From NCBI GenBank assembly GCA_012518795.1, contig JAAYRL010000006.1, forward strand, positions 128,346 through 192,345: a stretch of DNA of 64,000 nt, in the 5' to 3' direction. Origin of the DNA: Clostridiaceae bacterium (GTDB taxonomy: Bacteria; Bacillota; Clostridia; Saccharofermentanales; DTU023). The number at the start of each line of letters is the position of its first letter. Positions within the stretch are counted from its first letter, which is position 1. The position numbers and the translations under genes were made by a program. Of this stretch, positions 35,787 to 44,280 are shown piece by piece. The notes under the pieces are model-generated. The model was not told where the DNA came from. It did not search any database and worked only from the letters and a program-made list of their open reading frames with translations.

Positions 35787-35820
35787 AAAAAAGAGGCTTT
35801 TAAATCTCTTTTTAATTTTT
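35787..35820 (+). terminator. Hairpin with U tract in the leader of the lipid kinase gene
   Basis: AAAAAGAG (ending 35795) pairs with CTCTTTTT (35806-35813) and is followed by AATTTTT. A TATAAT at 35742-35747 lies about 40 nt upstream. It is almost symmetric and could work on either strand, but both flanking genes point away from it. So it sits in a leader rather than after a gene. Confidence 0.5.
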
Positions 35821-35857
35821 AAGTTAACAGAACAATTAATTTTAATCAGAGGTTAAA

Positions 35858-36760
35858 ATGAAAGACATAATGGTCATCATTAATCCAAAAGCGGGGAATG
35901 AAAGTTCAAGGACAATCAAAAAACAATTAGTTTCTCACTTGAAAAATTATTTCGATAATATTCAGCTTAAAATCACCAAAAAAGCCGGCGATGCTGAATT
36001 GTTTGCAATACAAGCAGCACAAAATGAATATGAAGCCATTTGTTCGGTTGGCGGAGACGGCACAGTTAATGAAATATTTCATGGTATAGTCGGACAATCT
36101 CATCGTCCAAAAGTTATGATTATACCTAGTGGAACCGGTAATTTGATGGCTAGGGTTCTCAAAATTTCCGCAATCAGAACATGGGCAATTAAATCCTTTG
36201 AATTCAATAAAACCAAACTAATTGATATCGGTCTGTGCAATGATCGAGTTTTTAATCTATTCGCCAGTATCGGTCCAATTCCTGATGCTATGCATGAAGT
36301 TACCAGTGAAGAAAAAAAGTGGTTTGGTCTTTTAGCTTATTTGAAAAACTCAATGGCTAATCTGGCTACCAGCGAAGAATATGATTTGGATATTCAAACC
36401 AATAACGGGAACTATCAAGGCAAAGTCGACCACCTTGTCATAAGTATTACAAACAAATTAGGATCTCTGGTATTTACAAAAGAAAATCAAAGTTTATCCA
36501 ACGGGAAAGCTAATTTGTTTATTCTCAAAGATAGTAATTTTATCCCTCGGCTAGCCACTCTTTCCAGTGCTTTATCCGGTAGAGTTGAACAAAGCGGACA
36601 AATTGAACATTGTATCGCTTCCAATATTTCAATAGCCTCTCTCGATCAACAAGAAATCTTCGTTGACTTGGACGGTGAAAAAGGCCCTGCTTTACCTGTT
36701 AAAATCCAAATTCTCAAACAACAAATTGAAGTATATCTACCGAAAACTTATAAGGATTGA
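35858..36760 (+). CDS. Diacylglycerol/lipid kinase family protein (DagK/YegS-like)
   Basis: Phosphorylates a lipid substrate with ATP. IINPKAGNESS opens the fold, VGGDGTVNEIFHG is the nucleotide motif, and IPSGTGNLMARVL follows. The C-terminal beta domain ends VDLDGEKGPALPVKIQIL. 300 residues. AGAGG lies before the ATG. A flavin reductase gene follows 44 nt later with its own SD. Confidence 0.9.
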   Translation: MKDIMVIINPKAGNESSRTIKKQLVSHLKNYFDNIQLKITKKAGDAELFAIQAAQNEYEAICSVGGDGTVNEIFHGIVGQSHRPKVMIIPSGTGNLMARVLKISAIRTWAIKSFEFNKTKLIDIGLCNDRVFNLFASIGPIPDAMHEVTSEEKKWFGLLAYLKNSMANLATSEEYDLDIQTNNGNYQGKVDHLVISITNKLGSLVFTKENQSLSNGKANLFILKDSNFIPRLATLSSALSGRVEQSGQIEHCIASNISIASLDQQEIFVDLDGEKGPALPVKIQILKQQIEVYLPKTYKD

Positions 36761-36804
36761 TTTTTAACTGAATAAAACATTTACATCTTAAGGAAGGTAA
36801 AACA

Positions 36805-37353
36805 ATGAAAAAAATATTAATGGTCGTCGGTTCAATGCGTAATGGATCTTTCAATCAACAAGTAGCAAAGCACATTGCCAAGCTACTAAAAAACAAAGCC
36901 GAAGTTGCTTTTTTAGACTACAAAGATCTGCCTTTTATGAATCAAGATATTGAATACCCGACACCGGAAGCCGTAAAGCACGTACGTTCAGAGGTTGATT
37001 CCGCTGATGGATTATGGATTGTTTCTCCGGAATACAATCATAGTATCCCCGCTGTACTGAAAAACTTTCTTGATTGGATTAGTCGTCCGAACGAAGCAAA
37101 TAATCCTAAAGCCGGAAAAGCTTCCGCAGATAAAAAAGTAACCTTCAGCGGAATTGGCGGTTCAAACGAAACAGCCGGCTGCAGGAACGACTTATTTAAT
37201 CTATGTAAATTCATCGGCATGAACATTGTCGGTGATCGAGGGACAGGTTTGCAGTTTAATCGCGAAACTTTTGCTACAGGCAAAGTAACATTTTCCGAAG
37301 AAGATAATGCAAAATTACTTGCTCAAGTTGATGCTTTTTTAGCTTATCTCTAA
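36805..37353 (+). CDS. NAD(P)H-dependent FMN reductase (flavodoxin-like fold)
   Basis: VVGSMRNGSFNQQVAKHI is the FMN phosphate loop. WIVSPEYNHSIPAVLKNFLDWISRP is the family signature for flavin binding and dimer contacts. VTFSGIGGSNETAGCR provides the later loop. The 182 residues fit azoreductase/quinone-reductase enzymes. AAGGAAGG lies before the ATG. Confidence 0.92.
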   Translation: MKKILMVVGSMRNGSFNQQVAKHIAKLLKNKAEVAFLDYKDLPFMNQDIEYPTPEAVKHVRSEVDSADGLWIVSPEYNHSIPAVLKNFLDWISRPNEANNPKAGKASADKKVTFSGIGGSNETAGCRNDLFNLCKFIGMNIVGDRGTGLQFNRETFATGKVTFSEEDNAKLLAQVDAFLAYL

Positions 37354-37430
37354 ATCTTATTTTGAAATAGTTTTTGATTTAGTTTGAATGCTATTATTTT
37401 AAAACGAAGAACTGAACAACTTGGGGAATC

Positions 37431-37650
37431 CGGTTTTAATAAAGGGCATGCACACTATTTAAGTCCATACCGTGGAATCACTGCAAAAGTTTAAAAAGTG
37501 TGCACAGTCATCAGAGAAAAGTCGGTTTTATCAGGGAACATGCACACTATTTAAGGTTGAACCGTAAAATCCCAGTCTAAACTTAAAAAGTGTGCAAGTT
37601 AACTCAGAAAAGTCGGTTTTATCAAAGGACCTGTATACTTTATAAAGATA
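37431..37650. repeat. Tandem 92-bp repeats, each with an inverted repeat
   Basis: Two near-full units plus a degraded third start at 37432, 37524 and 37615 (GGTTTTA). Each full unit holds TGCACACTATTTAAG and, 40 nt on, TTAAAAAGTGTGCA. These pair as a long-looped hairpin (37449-37504 and 37541-37596). No reading frame runs through. The remaining part of 37354-37829 holds only a weak GGGATG/CATCCC hairpin at 37652-37677. Confidence 0.8.
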
Positions 37651-37829
37651 AAGGGATGCCTTTTACCAGACATCCCTACTTGATAATTGTTTCTCAGCTA
37701 TGTGTTTTCAATAAAAACACTAAATGAATTCTAATTACTAGAAGTCCCGGATTTAGCTCTCTCTAATAGAACTCTAATAACATCGGTATAACGAGTATTG
37801 TAGAGAAGTAACAAAGTTAGCCCCTTAAA

Positions 37830-39020
37830 TTAGATTCTGGCGACTCCGGTTTTGCGTGCTGCTTCCGCAACAGCTTTTGAAACTGCAGGCACAACTCTTT
37901 CATCAAATGCATGTGGCATAATGTTATCTTCATTTAGTTCTGCATCAGAGACAATGCCGGCAATGGCATGCGCTGCAGCAACATTCATCTCTTGATTAAT
38001 ATCTGAAGCACGAACATCGAAAGTTCCACGGAAAATACCCGGGAAGGCCAATACATTGTTAATTTGGTTGGGGAAGTCTGAACGACCGGTTGCTACAACT
38101 CTGGCACCACCTGCTTTGGCTTCATCAGGATAGATTTCAGGTATCGGATTAGCACATGCAAATACAATTGCATCATCAGCCATTGTTGCCACCATGTCGG
38201 TAGTCACTGTACCCGGAGCTGAAACTCCGACAAAAACATCTGCACCGACTAAAGCATCTGCTAAAGTTCCCGATTTATGTTCTAAATTGATAATTTCGCA
38301 TAATTCATCTTTATATTTATTCATTCCTTCAGTACGTCCGGCATAAATAATACCGCGGCTATCACACATTAAAACATTTTCACCTTTTGCTCCGGCAGAA
38401 ATCAACAGTTTGGTGATCGCTATGGAAGCAGCACCTGCTCCATTCATAACAATCCTTACATCAGAGATATTTTTATTTACAACTTTTAATGCATTGATCA
38501 AGCCGGCTAATGTTACAACCGCTGTACCATGTTGATCATCATGGAAAATCGGAATATCACATTTTTCTTTGAGTTTTGTTTCAATTTCAAAACAGCGAGG
38601 TGCTGCAATATCTTCTAAATTAACACCGCCAAAGCTGCCGGAAATATTGTAGATAGTGTCAACGATTACATCAACATCTTGCGATTTAATACAAAGAGGA
38701 AATGCATCTACATCACCAAAAGCTTTAAACAAAGCACATTTGCCTTCCATAACCGGCATTCCGGCTTCAGGCCCTATATCACCCAAACCTAAAACAGCCG
38801 AACCGTCTGTTACAACAAGACAAAGATTATGGCGTCTTGTATAGATATATGATTTTTCTATATCTTCAGAAATTTCTAAACAAGGTTCTGCAACACCCGG
38901 TGTATAAGCAATCGCTAATTCCTCGCTTGTTCCGACCGGTGCTTTGCCGATCACTTCAATTTTGCCACCCCATTCAAGATGCTTTTCAATAGCTATTTTT
39001 TTCATATCTTTTGCTTCCAT
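37830..39020 (-). CDS. NAD(P)-dependent malic enzyme
   Basis: Oxidative decarboxylation of malate to pyruvate. IAYTPGVAEPCLEI, the lysine/metal region VMEGKCALFKAFG, FHDDQHGTAVVTLAGL and the Rossmann motif NGAGAASIAITKLL are all present. The 396 residues are the short bacterial type, without the phosphotransacetylase extension. GGAGG lies 8 nt before the ATG. Confidence 0.94.
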   Translation of the reverse strand: MEAKDMKKIAIEKHLEWGGKIEVIGKAPVGTSEELAIAYTPGVAEPCLEISEDIEKSYIYTRRHNLCLVVTDGSAVLGLGDIGPEAGMPVMEGKCALFKAFGDVDAFPLCIKSQDVDVIVDTIYNISGSFGGVNLEDIAAPRCFEIETKLKEKCDIPIFHDDQHGTAVVTLAGLINALKVVNKNISDVRIVMNGAGAASIAITKLLISAGAKGENVLMCDSRGIIYAGRTEGMNKYKDELCEIINLEHKSGTLADALVGADVFVGVSAPGTVTTDMVATMADDAIVFACANPIPEIYPDEAKAGGARVVATGRSDFPNQINNVLAFPGIFRGTFDVRASDINQEMNVAAAHAIAGIVSDAELNEDNIMPHAFDERVVPAVSKAVAEAARKTGVARI

Positions 39021-39141
39021 TACATATACCTCCGCTAATTCGCAATTTGTATAAAAAATACTATATCAAATGTTTTAAATCATCATTATATTAATTCATT
39101 GGACTCTTCTTAACAAGTAAAACTCTAATTTTTAGCATAGT

Positions 39142-39165
39142 AACCATGGTTCACGTAAACGTTTA
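39142..39165. promoter_or_regulatory. Two adjacent palindromes upstream of the malic enzyme gene
   Basis: AACCATGGTT (39142-39151) and TAAACGTTTA (39156-39165) are perfect 10-bp palindromes 4 nt apart, about 125 nt before the malic enzyme start. The second has the AANCG core of catabolite-responsive elements but matches the full consensus poorly. A TACTAT box (39135-39140, minus) lies next to them. Confidence 0.4.
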
Positions 39166-39224
39166 ATGTTTCATGACAATTCAGACTAAAAACCACAATT
39201 ACCGGGAACTGATAAGTTTACATT

Positions 39225-40064
39225 TTAGAATTTTCCACCGGAACCGCCATGGGTTGAGCCGGAAGATGAGGTGCGAGTTCTTGAACCACCGCTACCGCCA
39301 CCGGAAGAACTTTGTTTCGGTTTAACTCTTCGGGAAACATGACTGTAGAGATAGAGATCACGTTGATCTGTCAACACAAAACTGTTCGCTTCCACATAAT
39401 CATCTGCGCCGACCCGTCTGCGCACGGATTTAAGCTTAGCTTTCATACTGCCGACAACGACAAATGCAACAATTAAACCGACTCCGATAGCAGCAGGTAT
39501 CCAATACCAAGCTAATGGTTTTTTCGGCAAATTACCATAATCATAGGGTTCACCTTTAGCAGCTTGTTTTAAATACTGATCACATAGATCAGCAAATTTA
39601 TTGAAACCTTTAGCATATTTAGCATCACTTATGTATGAGAGAAATTGTTCTGTCATATGTGCTCTACCGGCATCGGTAAAAGCCTGAATCCCGGAACCGT
39701 GGGTAGTAATAAACCAATCCCTAAATTCCATACTGATCAAAAACAATATTCCATCACGATTCGGTCCAATACCATAACCGTTGTAATCGAAAAAATCATC
39801 GGCAAATTCTGCAGGGCTTTTCCCTTCCAGAGAATAAACCGTCACTATTGCCACATCAGTTTGATATCGCTCACTAATTGAGTTCAGCTTTTCAAGTAAT
39901 TCTTGTTCTTCGGAATTATTTAACAAGTCTGCATTATCTACTAATCTTGGCAATAATCGATGATCCGGGATTGTCTGAGCCGATATTTTCGTTGGAATTA
40001 ATAAAACTGCAAAAACCACGCTGATAAACAGAATTATTATATTAAGATATTTCTTTCGCTTCAT
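39225..40064 (-). CDS. TPM-domain membrane protein (YdjH/YgcG-like)
   Basis: Signal peptide or first TM (LNIIILFISVVFAVLLIPTKISAQ), then a TPM domain (residues about 36-155; LVDNADLLNNSEEQELLEKLNSISERYQTDVAIVTV... GNRDGILFLI-like core). A second TM (WIPAAIGVGLIVAFVVVG) and a cytoplasmic Gly/Ser-rich end GGSGGKF, typical of this family, follow. GGAGA supports the ATG at 40064. It is the third gene of a zinc-ribbon/SPFH/TPM set like Bacillus YdjGHI. Confidence 0.82.
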   Translation of the reverse strand: MKRKKYLNIIILFISVVFAVLLIPTKISAQTIPDHRLLPRLVDNADLLNNSEEQELLEKLNSISERYQTDVAIVTVYSLEGKSPAEFADDFFDYNGYGIGPNRDGILFLISMEFRDWFITTHGSGIQAFTDAGRAHMTEQFLSYISDAKYAKGFNKFADLCDQYLKQAAKGEPYDYGNLPKKPLAWYWIPAAIGVGLIVAFVVVGSMKAKLKSVRRRVGADDYVEANSFVLTDQRDLYLYSHVSRRVKPKQSSSGGGSGGSRTRTSSSGSTHGGSGGKF

Positions 40065-40091
40065 GATTGTCTCCATTTCTCAACGTATTTC

Positions 40092-41177
40092 TCAACGCAA
40101 AAACAACCAAGCTGCTGCATAGGCAAGTGCTGCAACAATTAAGGCTATCAGACCGAACCATTTCCAGTAAGCTTTTTTATCCAGAGGAAGATCACCAATA
40201 AAACGACCGGTTTGACCGTTCATGGCAAAGGTAAATTGCTCACCTCCCCAAGAAGTATTTAAAACCCAGACCGGATACAAAACATAATTTGCTTTACCAT
40301 CGGATAATTGAATATTACCATTTTCCTGAACAACTGTTGCATAGCCCCTCACGGTTGATCTGAATTGATTTTCCGTACTTTGGCGCACACGATGATTGGC
40401 CCGTTCAATACATTGATCTGCCGGAACATCATAACGATCAGCTAAATAACCTGCCAAAAAACCGGCATGAAAGTTAGTTAATTCAGCCACATTATAAGGT
40501 TCAATCGATTCCATTAAATCGTCCGCCATTTGTGAAGATGCATCAACCGGAACACTGCTAAAGTCTATATTCCCGCTACGCAAAATCGAATAATAGCTGG
40601 TTTTTGTATAAATATAATTGCTATCACTCCAAGTGCTGGTTTGCGTCGCTCTATATCTAAATTTAGCATCAGCTTTGGTATCGAAAAGCCAAAACGGTAC
40701 ATACATACCACGAATTTTATCAATATGATTTTCATCTTTAAATTGTTTTGGCAATAACCGTTTGCCTTTTATATGATTGCGCAAACCCTGTTTTGCCTGT
40801 TCTTTGGTCAGTTTAAAAGGAATAATATAGTCAGGCCGCAGGTCGCCGGATATATTACCGGCAATCACCACAGGGTTATCACAATAAGGACAACTGGTTG
40901 CAGCAGTTGTAAAGTCACCTACAATCTGGCCGCCACAGGACTGACAAACATAGGCCGCAAAATTATTAAGTTCGTCTTCCTGCCAATTGCTATCTGCTTG
41001 CACATCCCAAGTAAAATCATCTTTTACCGATTCACTTCGTAAAGCTTCTTCATGTTGCATAACAGCATCCATTTCAAACTCCGTATCACAATAAGGACAC
41101 TTCATTCTTTGGGCTTGGCTGTCAAAATTTATTGCTCCACCGCAAGAAGGACACTTAAATTCTAATAATTGAGCCAT
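40092..41177 (-). CDS. Zinc-ribbon membrane protein (YdjG-like)
   Basis: Two zinc ribbons: residues 8-30 (FKCPSCGGAINFD...MKCPYCDTEFE) and about 74-100 (VCQSCGGQIV...SCPYCDNPVV). A central domain of about 200 residues begins DYIIPFKLTKEQAKQGLRNHIKGK. A C-terminal TM (FGLIALIVAALAYAAAWLFL) follows. 361 residues. Placed between the SPFH and TPM genes, as ydjG is with ydjI and ydjH in Bacillus. Confidence 0.8.
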   Translation of the reverse strand: MAQLLEFKCPSCGGAINFDSQAQRMKCPYCDTEFEMDAVMQHEEALRSESVKDDFTWDVQADSNWQEDELNNFAAYVCQSCGGQIVGDFTTAATSCPYCDNPVVIAGNISGDLRPDYIIPFKLTKEQAKQGLRNHIKGKRLLPKQFKDENHIDKIRGMYVPFWLFDTKADAKFRYRATQTSTWSDSNYIYTKTSYYSILRSGNIDFSSVPVDASSQMADDLMESIEPYNVAELTNFHAGFLAGYLADRYDVPADQCIERANHRVRQSTENQFRSTVRGYATVVQENGNIQLSDGKANYVLYPVWVLNTSWGGEQFTFAMNGQTGRFIGDLPLDKKAYWKWFGLIALIVAALAYAAAWLFLR

Positions 41178-41209
41178 AGTCTACCTCTTATCATCTTATC
41201 GTCAATTTC

Positions 41210-42538
41210 TTATTGGATATCTTTTTCATCAAAAGGATCGCCGCATTCAGGACAAAACTTGGGTGGATTATGCGGATCTTTCGGTTCAAAGCCGCATTTA
41301 TCACATTTGTAAAGAGGTGCCCCCTCAGGTTTGGGTTTTCCGCAATTGTGACAGAATTTACCTTGATTGACTGTTCCACATGTACATTGCCATCCTTGTG
41401 CCGGCTTCGGTTGACCACATTCCGTACAGAATTTACCGGTTGCTATATTGCCACATTTCGGGCAAGTCCATGAATCAACTGAAGGTTGACCGCCGGTCGC
41501 TTGTTGAGCAGCTTGAGCATTTTGTTGGTTTTGCTGCCCCATTGCGAACAGATCTTTTGCTTGAACACCGCCTGCTTGTTGAGCCATACCGAATCCCATA
41601 AAACCGGTCATTGCCCCGGCTTCATTAGCTGCAGCAGCTCTCATTGCATCTGCTTGCGCGCCGACTAAAGTTGCGCCGGCCATTGAAGGATCGCGCATCA
41701 TACCGGCTCTTTGTGCTTGTTTAATCAACTCTGCATCTTCTTCCGGCAATGTGATCGGATTAAGGGCAATTGAAACAATTTTCAAGCCGCGCAATTCTGA
41801 CCATTTTTTAGTCAATTCTTCATTCATTAAATCTGCAAGTTTTCCTGCATGGCCGGGCAATTCATTAGGTCTTACCTGCATCGTTGAAATTTCCGCAAAA
41901 GCTGGTTGCAACGCACTGACAAATTCCGTTTTCAATTGACTGTCAATTTGATCTCTGGTGTACTCTAACTGAACATTACCTGTAACATTGGTATAGAATA
42001 GAATTGGATCGGAAATTTCATAGGAGTAAATTCCGGAACATCTAACTGCAACATCAATATCTAGACCGATATTGCGATCTACAACACGAAACGGAATCGG
42101 ATTCGGAGTACCGAATTTATTGTCCAAGATCTCTTTCGTATTGAAATAATAAACTCTTTGATCTTTACCGGTGTCACCGCCGAAAGTAAAACGCCTGCCT
42201 ATTGTTTTAAAAGTATCAAGCAGGCTCTGACCAAATTTTCCGGAAAAAACACTGGGTTCAGAAGAAGTATCATATGTGTATTCACCCGGTTCTGCACAAA
42301 TATCGACTACTTCACCTTGATCAACAATAATCATGCATTGACCATCGGCAACCACTATACCTGAACCATTCGTAATTATATTATCACTGCCTTTGGTATT
42401 GGATGAACGACCACCAATTACTTTTTCACCTTTTCTAACTAAAACATCATTTGCTAAAGATTCACAATAAAAAAACTCTTTCCATTGATCAGCTAAGGTA
42501 CCCCCAATGGCACCTGCAATTGCTTTTATTAAACCCAT
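41210..42538 (-). CDS. SPFH-domain protein with C-terminal zinc ribbons (YdjI-like)
   Basis: The N terminus MGLIKAIAGAIGGTLADQWKEFFYC and residues about 30-290 form the virion-core/SPFH type domain of YdjI. An Ala/Gln-rich linker (QQNQQNAQAAQQA) follows, then three CxxC zinc knuckles: WTCPKCGNIATGKFCTECG, WQCTCGTVNQGKFCHNCG and YKCDKCGF...KFCPECG. In Bacillus the homologue works with PspA at stressed membranes. No pspA is visible here. First gene of the three-gene set. Confidence 0.82.
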   Translation of the reverse strand: MGLIKAIAGAIGGTLADQWKEFFYCESLANDVLVRKGEKVIGGRSSNTKGSDNIITNGSGIVVADGQCMIIVDQGEVVDICAEPGEYTYDTSSEPSVFSGKFGQSLLDTFKTIGRRFTFGGDTGKDQRVYYFNTKEILDNKFGTPNPIPFRVVDRNIGLDIDVAVRCSGIYSYEISDPILFYTNVTGNVQLEYTRDQIDSQLKTEFVSALQPAFAEISTMQVRPNELPGHAGKLADLMNEELTKKWSELRGLKIVSIALNPITLPEEDAELIKQAQRAGMMRDPSMAGATLVGAQADAMRAAAANEAGAMTGFMGFGMAQQAGGVQAKDLFAMGQQNQQNAQAAQQATGGQPSVDSWTCPKCGNIATGKFCTECGQPKPAQGWQCTCGTVNQGKFCHNCGKPKPEGAPLYKCDKCGFEPKDPHNPPKFCPECGDPFDEKDIQ

Positions 42539-42631
42539 ATGTCTCTCCTATTCGTGTGTATTAAAAATATTATAAATAAAAATATTAAGTCAGTTGAATA
42601 AAACTGAAAAATATAAGATTAAGCAACTTTT

Positions 42632-42664
42632 ATACATATTTATGATATTATCATAAATATGTAT
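42632..42664. promoter_or_regulatory. Perfect 33-bp palindrome between the ydjI-like and MBOAT genes
   Basis: Two perfect 16-bp arms (first arm ATACATATTTATGATA) surround a single central T. It lies about 95 nt from the ydjI-like start and 70 nt from the MBOAT start, in a divergent spacer. It has no T-tract. A shared operator is the likely role. Confidence 0.55.
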
Positions 42665-42733
42665 TGAACACTGTAAAAGTTATTAATTTTATTTTTTTTT
42701 GGACATTTTTTACACCTATTGAGGCACGAATTT

Positions 42734-44155
42734 ATGGTTTTTTCCAGTTTGTTTTTTTTGTATGCGTTTTTACCGTTATGTTTAATGGTTTATCAAATAC
42801 CAAGAACCTTAAAATTTAAAAATCTTGTCTTATTAGCTTTCTCTCTTTTCTTTTATGCCTGGGGTGAACCGTTCTGGATTATTCAGATGTTGATATCCGG
42901 AATTTGGGTTTTCCTATCAGGCTTATTTTTAGACCGTTATAAGCATGATCCCGCAATGCACAAAACTATTTTAGTCATTGGTACAGTCGGAGCTTTATTG
43001 CCTCTATTCATCTTCAAGTATGCCGGGTTTTTCATTGAAATAATTAATGTGCTTCCTTTGATCAATATTCCTCTCCCCGGTTGGACAATGCCGATCGGAA
43101 TATCCTTTTATACCTTCCAAATTTTAAGTTATCTGATTGATCTTTACCGAGGTCAATGTCAAGTCCAAAAATTTTTGCCGGACTTTTTACTTTATCAGAC
43201 TTTATTCCCCCAATTGATCGCCGGCCCGATTGTTCGTTACAGTGATATAGAGGAACAATTGAGAGAGCGCAGAATTACAATCAGAGGTTTGGCAGATGGC
43301 ACCAAAAGATTTGTTATAGGTCTGGCGAAAAAAACTCTGATTGCCAACTATGCCGGAACTTTAGTTGCCCAAACTATAGGCAGTGGAAATCTGAATATAC
43401 TTTCCGGTCTTGAATGTTTAATCGGAATAATTGCAGTCACTATTCAAATTTATTTTGATTTTTCCGGATATTCAGATATGGCAATCGGTTTGGGTCATAT
43501 GTTCGGCTTTAAATTCAAAGAAAATTTCGAGTATCCCTATTATTCAAAATCAGTTACTGAATTCTGGCGGAGATGGCACATTTCTCTCGGTACTTTCTTC
43601 CGTGACTATGTTTATATTCCTTTAGGCGGCAATAGACATCATAGATTACGTAATGCCTTTATTGTCTGGTTTTTAACCGGCTTTTGGCATGGTGCAGGTT
43701 GGAATTATATTTTTTGGGGTTTGTATTATTTTGCAGTTCTTCAAATTGAAAAATATTTAACCTTGAAGTATACGGAAAAAATTCCGCGTGTCATCATGTG
43801 GATACCGATGAGCATCGTATCAATGCTGGGTTTTGCGATTTTTTACTTTAACGCAATTCCCGATCTCGGAATATTTCTCAGTAGATTATTTACTTTCGCC
43901 GGCAATGATTTCGTCAATCTGAAAGGCAAATTATTATTTAATCAAAATTTGATATTCTTTATTTTCTCTTGGATTTTATCAATGCCAATTATACCGGAAA
44001 TCAGAAAACGCTTACCCGGTTTGCGAAGTTATAGATTCAGAGCAACGAAATTTTATGTTATCGGATCAACCGTTTCAATTTTATTATTGTTATTAATCAG
44101 CACCGCATCTTTGGTTGGTGACAGTTTTAATCCCTTCCTTTATTTCAGGTTTTAG
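42734..44155 (+). CDS. MBOAT-family membrane O-acyltransferase (AlgI/DltB-like)
   Basis: A polytopic protein that moves acyl groups across the membrane to an extracellular polymer. The family signature FWRRWHISLGTFFRDYVYIPLGGNRH and the catalytic His region GFWHGAGWNYIFWG are intact. About 11 hydrophobic segments. The ATG at 42734 follows GAGG by 9 nt; a TTG five codons upstream contains the SD itself. The next gene is a DHHW protein, the usual partner for O-acetylation of a surface polysaccharide. Confidence 0.92.
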   Translation: MVFSSLFFLYAFLPLCLMVYQIPRTLKFKNLVLLAFSLFFYAWGEPFWIIQMLISGIWVFLSGLFLDRYKHDPAMHKTILVIGTVGALLPLFIFKYAGFFIEIINVLPLINIPLPGWTMPIGISFYTFQILSYLIDLYRGQCQVQKFLPDFLLYQTLFPQLIAGPIVRYSDIEEQLRERRITIRGLADGTKRFVIGLAKKTLIANYAGTLVAQTIGSGNLNILSGLECLIGIIAVTIQIYFDFSGYSDMAIGLGHMFGFKFKENFEYPYYSKSVTEFWRRWHISLGTFFRDYVYIPLGGNRHHRLRNAFIVWFLTGFWHGAGWNYIFWGLYYFAVLQIEKYLTLKYTEKIPRVIMWIPMSIVSMLGFAIFYFNAIPDLGIFLSRLFTFAGNDFVNLKGKLLFNQNLIFFIFSWILSMPIIPEIRKRLPGLRSYRFRATKFYVIGSTVSILLLLLISTASLVGDSFNPFLYFRF

Positions 44156-44280
44156 CTGCATATTCAAGTAATAAAGTTTTAACTGTAATTAATGTGAAAG
44201 TGACCACCTCTATTTCAAGTTTTAAGAGGTAGATTCAAATGACATAACGAGTTAAACTAAACAAGATAAAAAGGTGAATA

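Noticed and set aside
37431-37650. CRISPR-like array
   Set aside because: Units are 92 nt with the same content throughout. There are no short repeats separated by unique spacers and no cas genes nearby.
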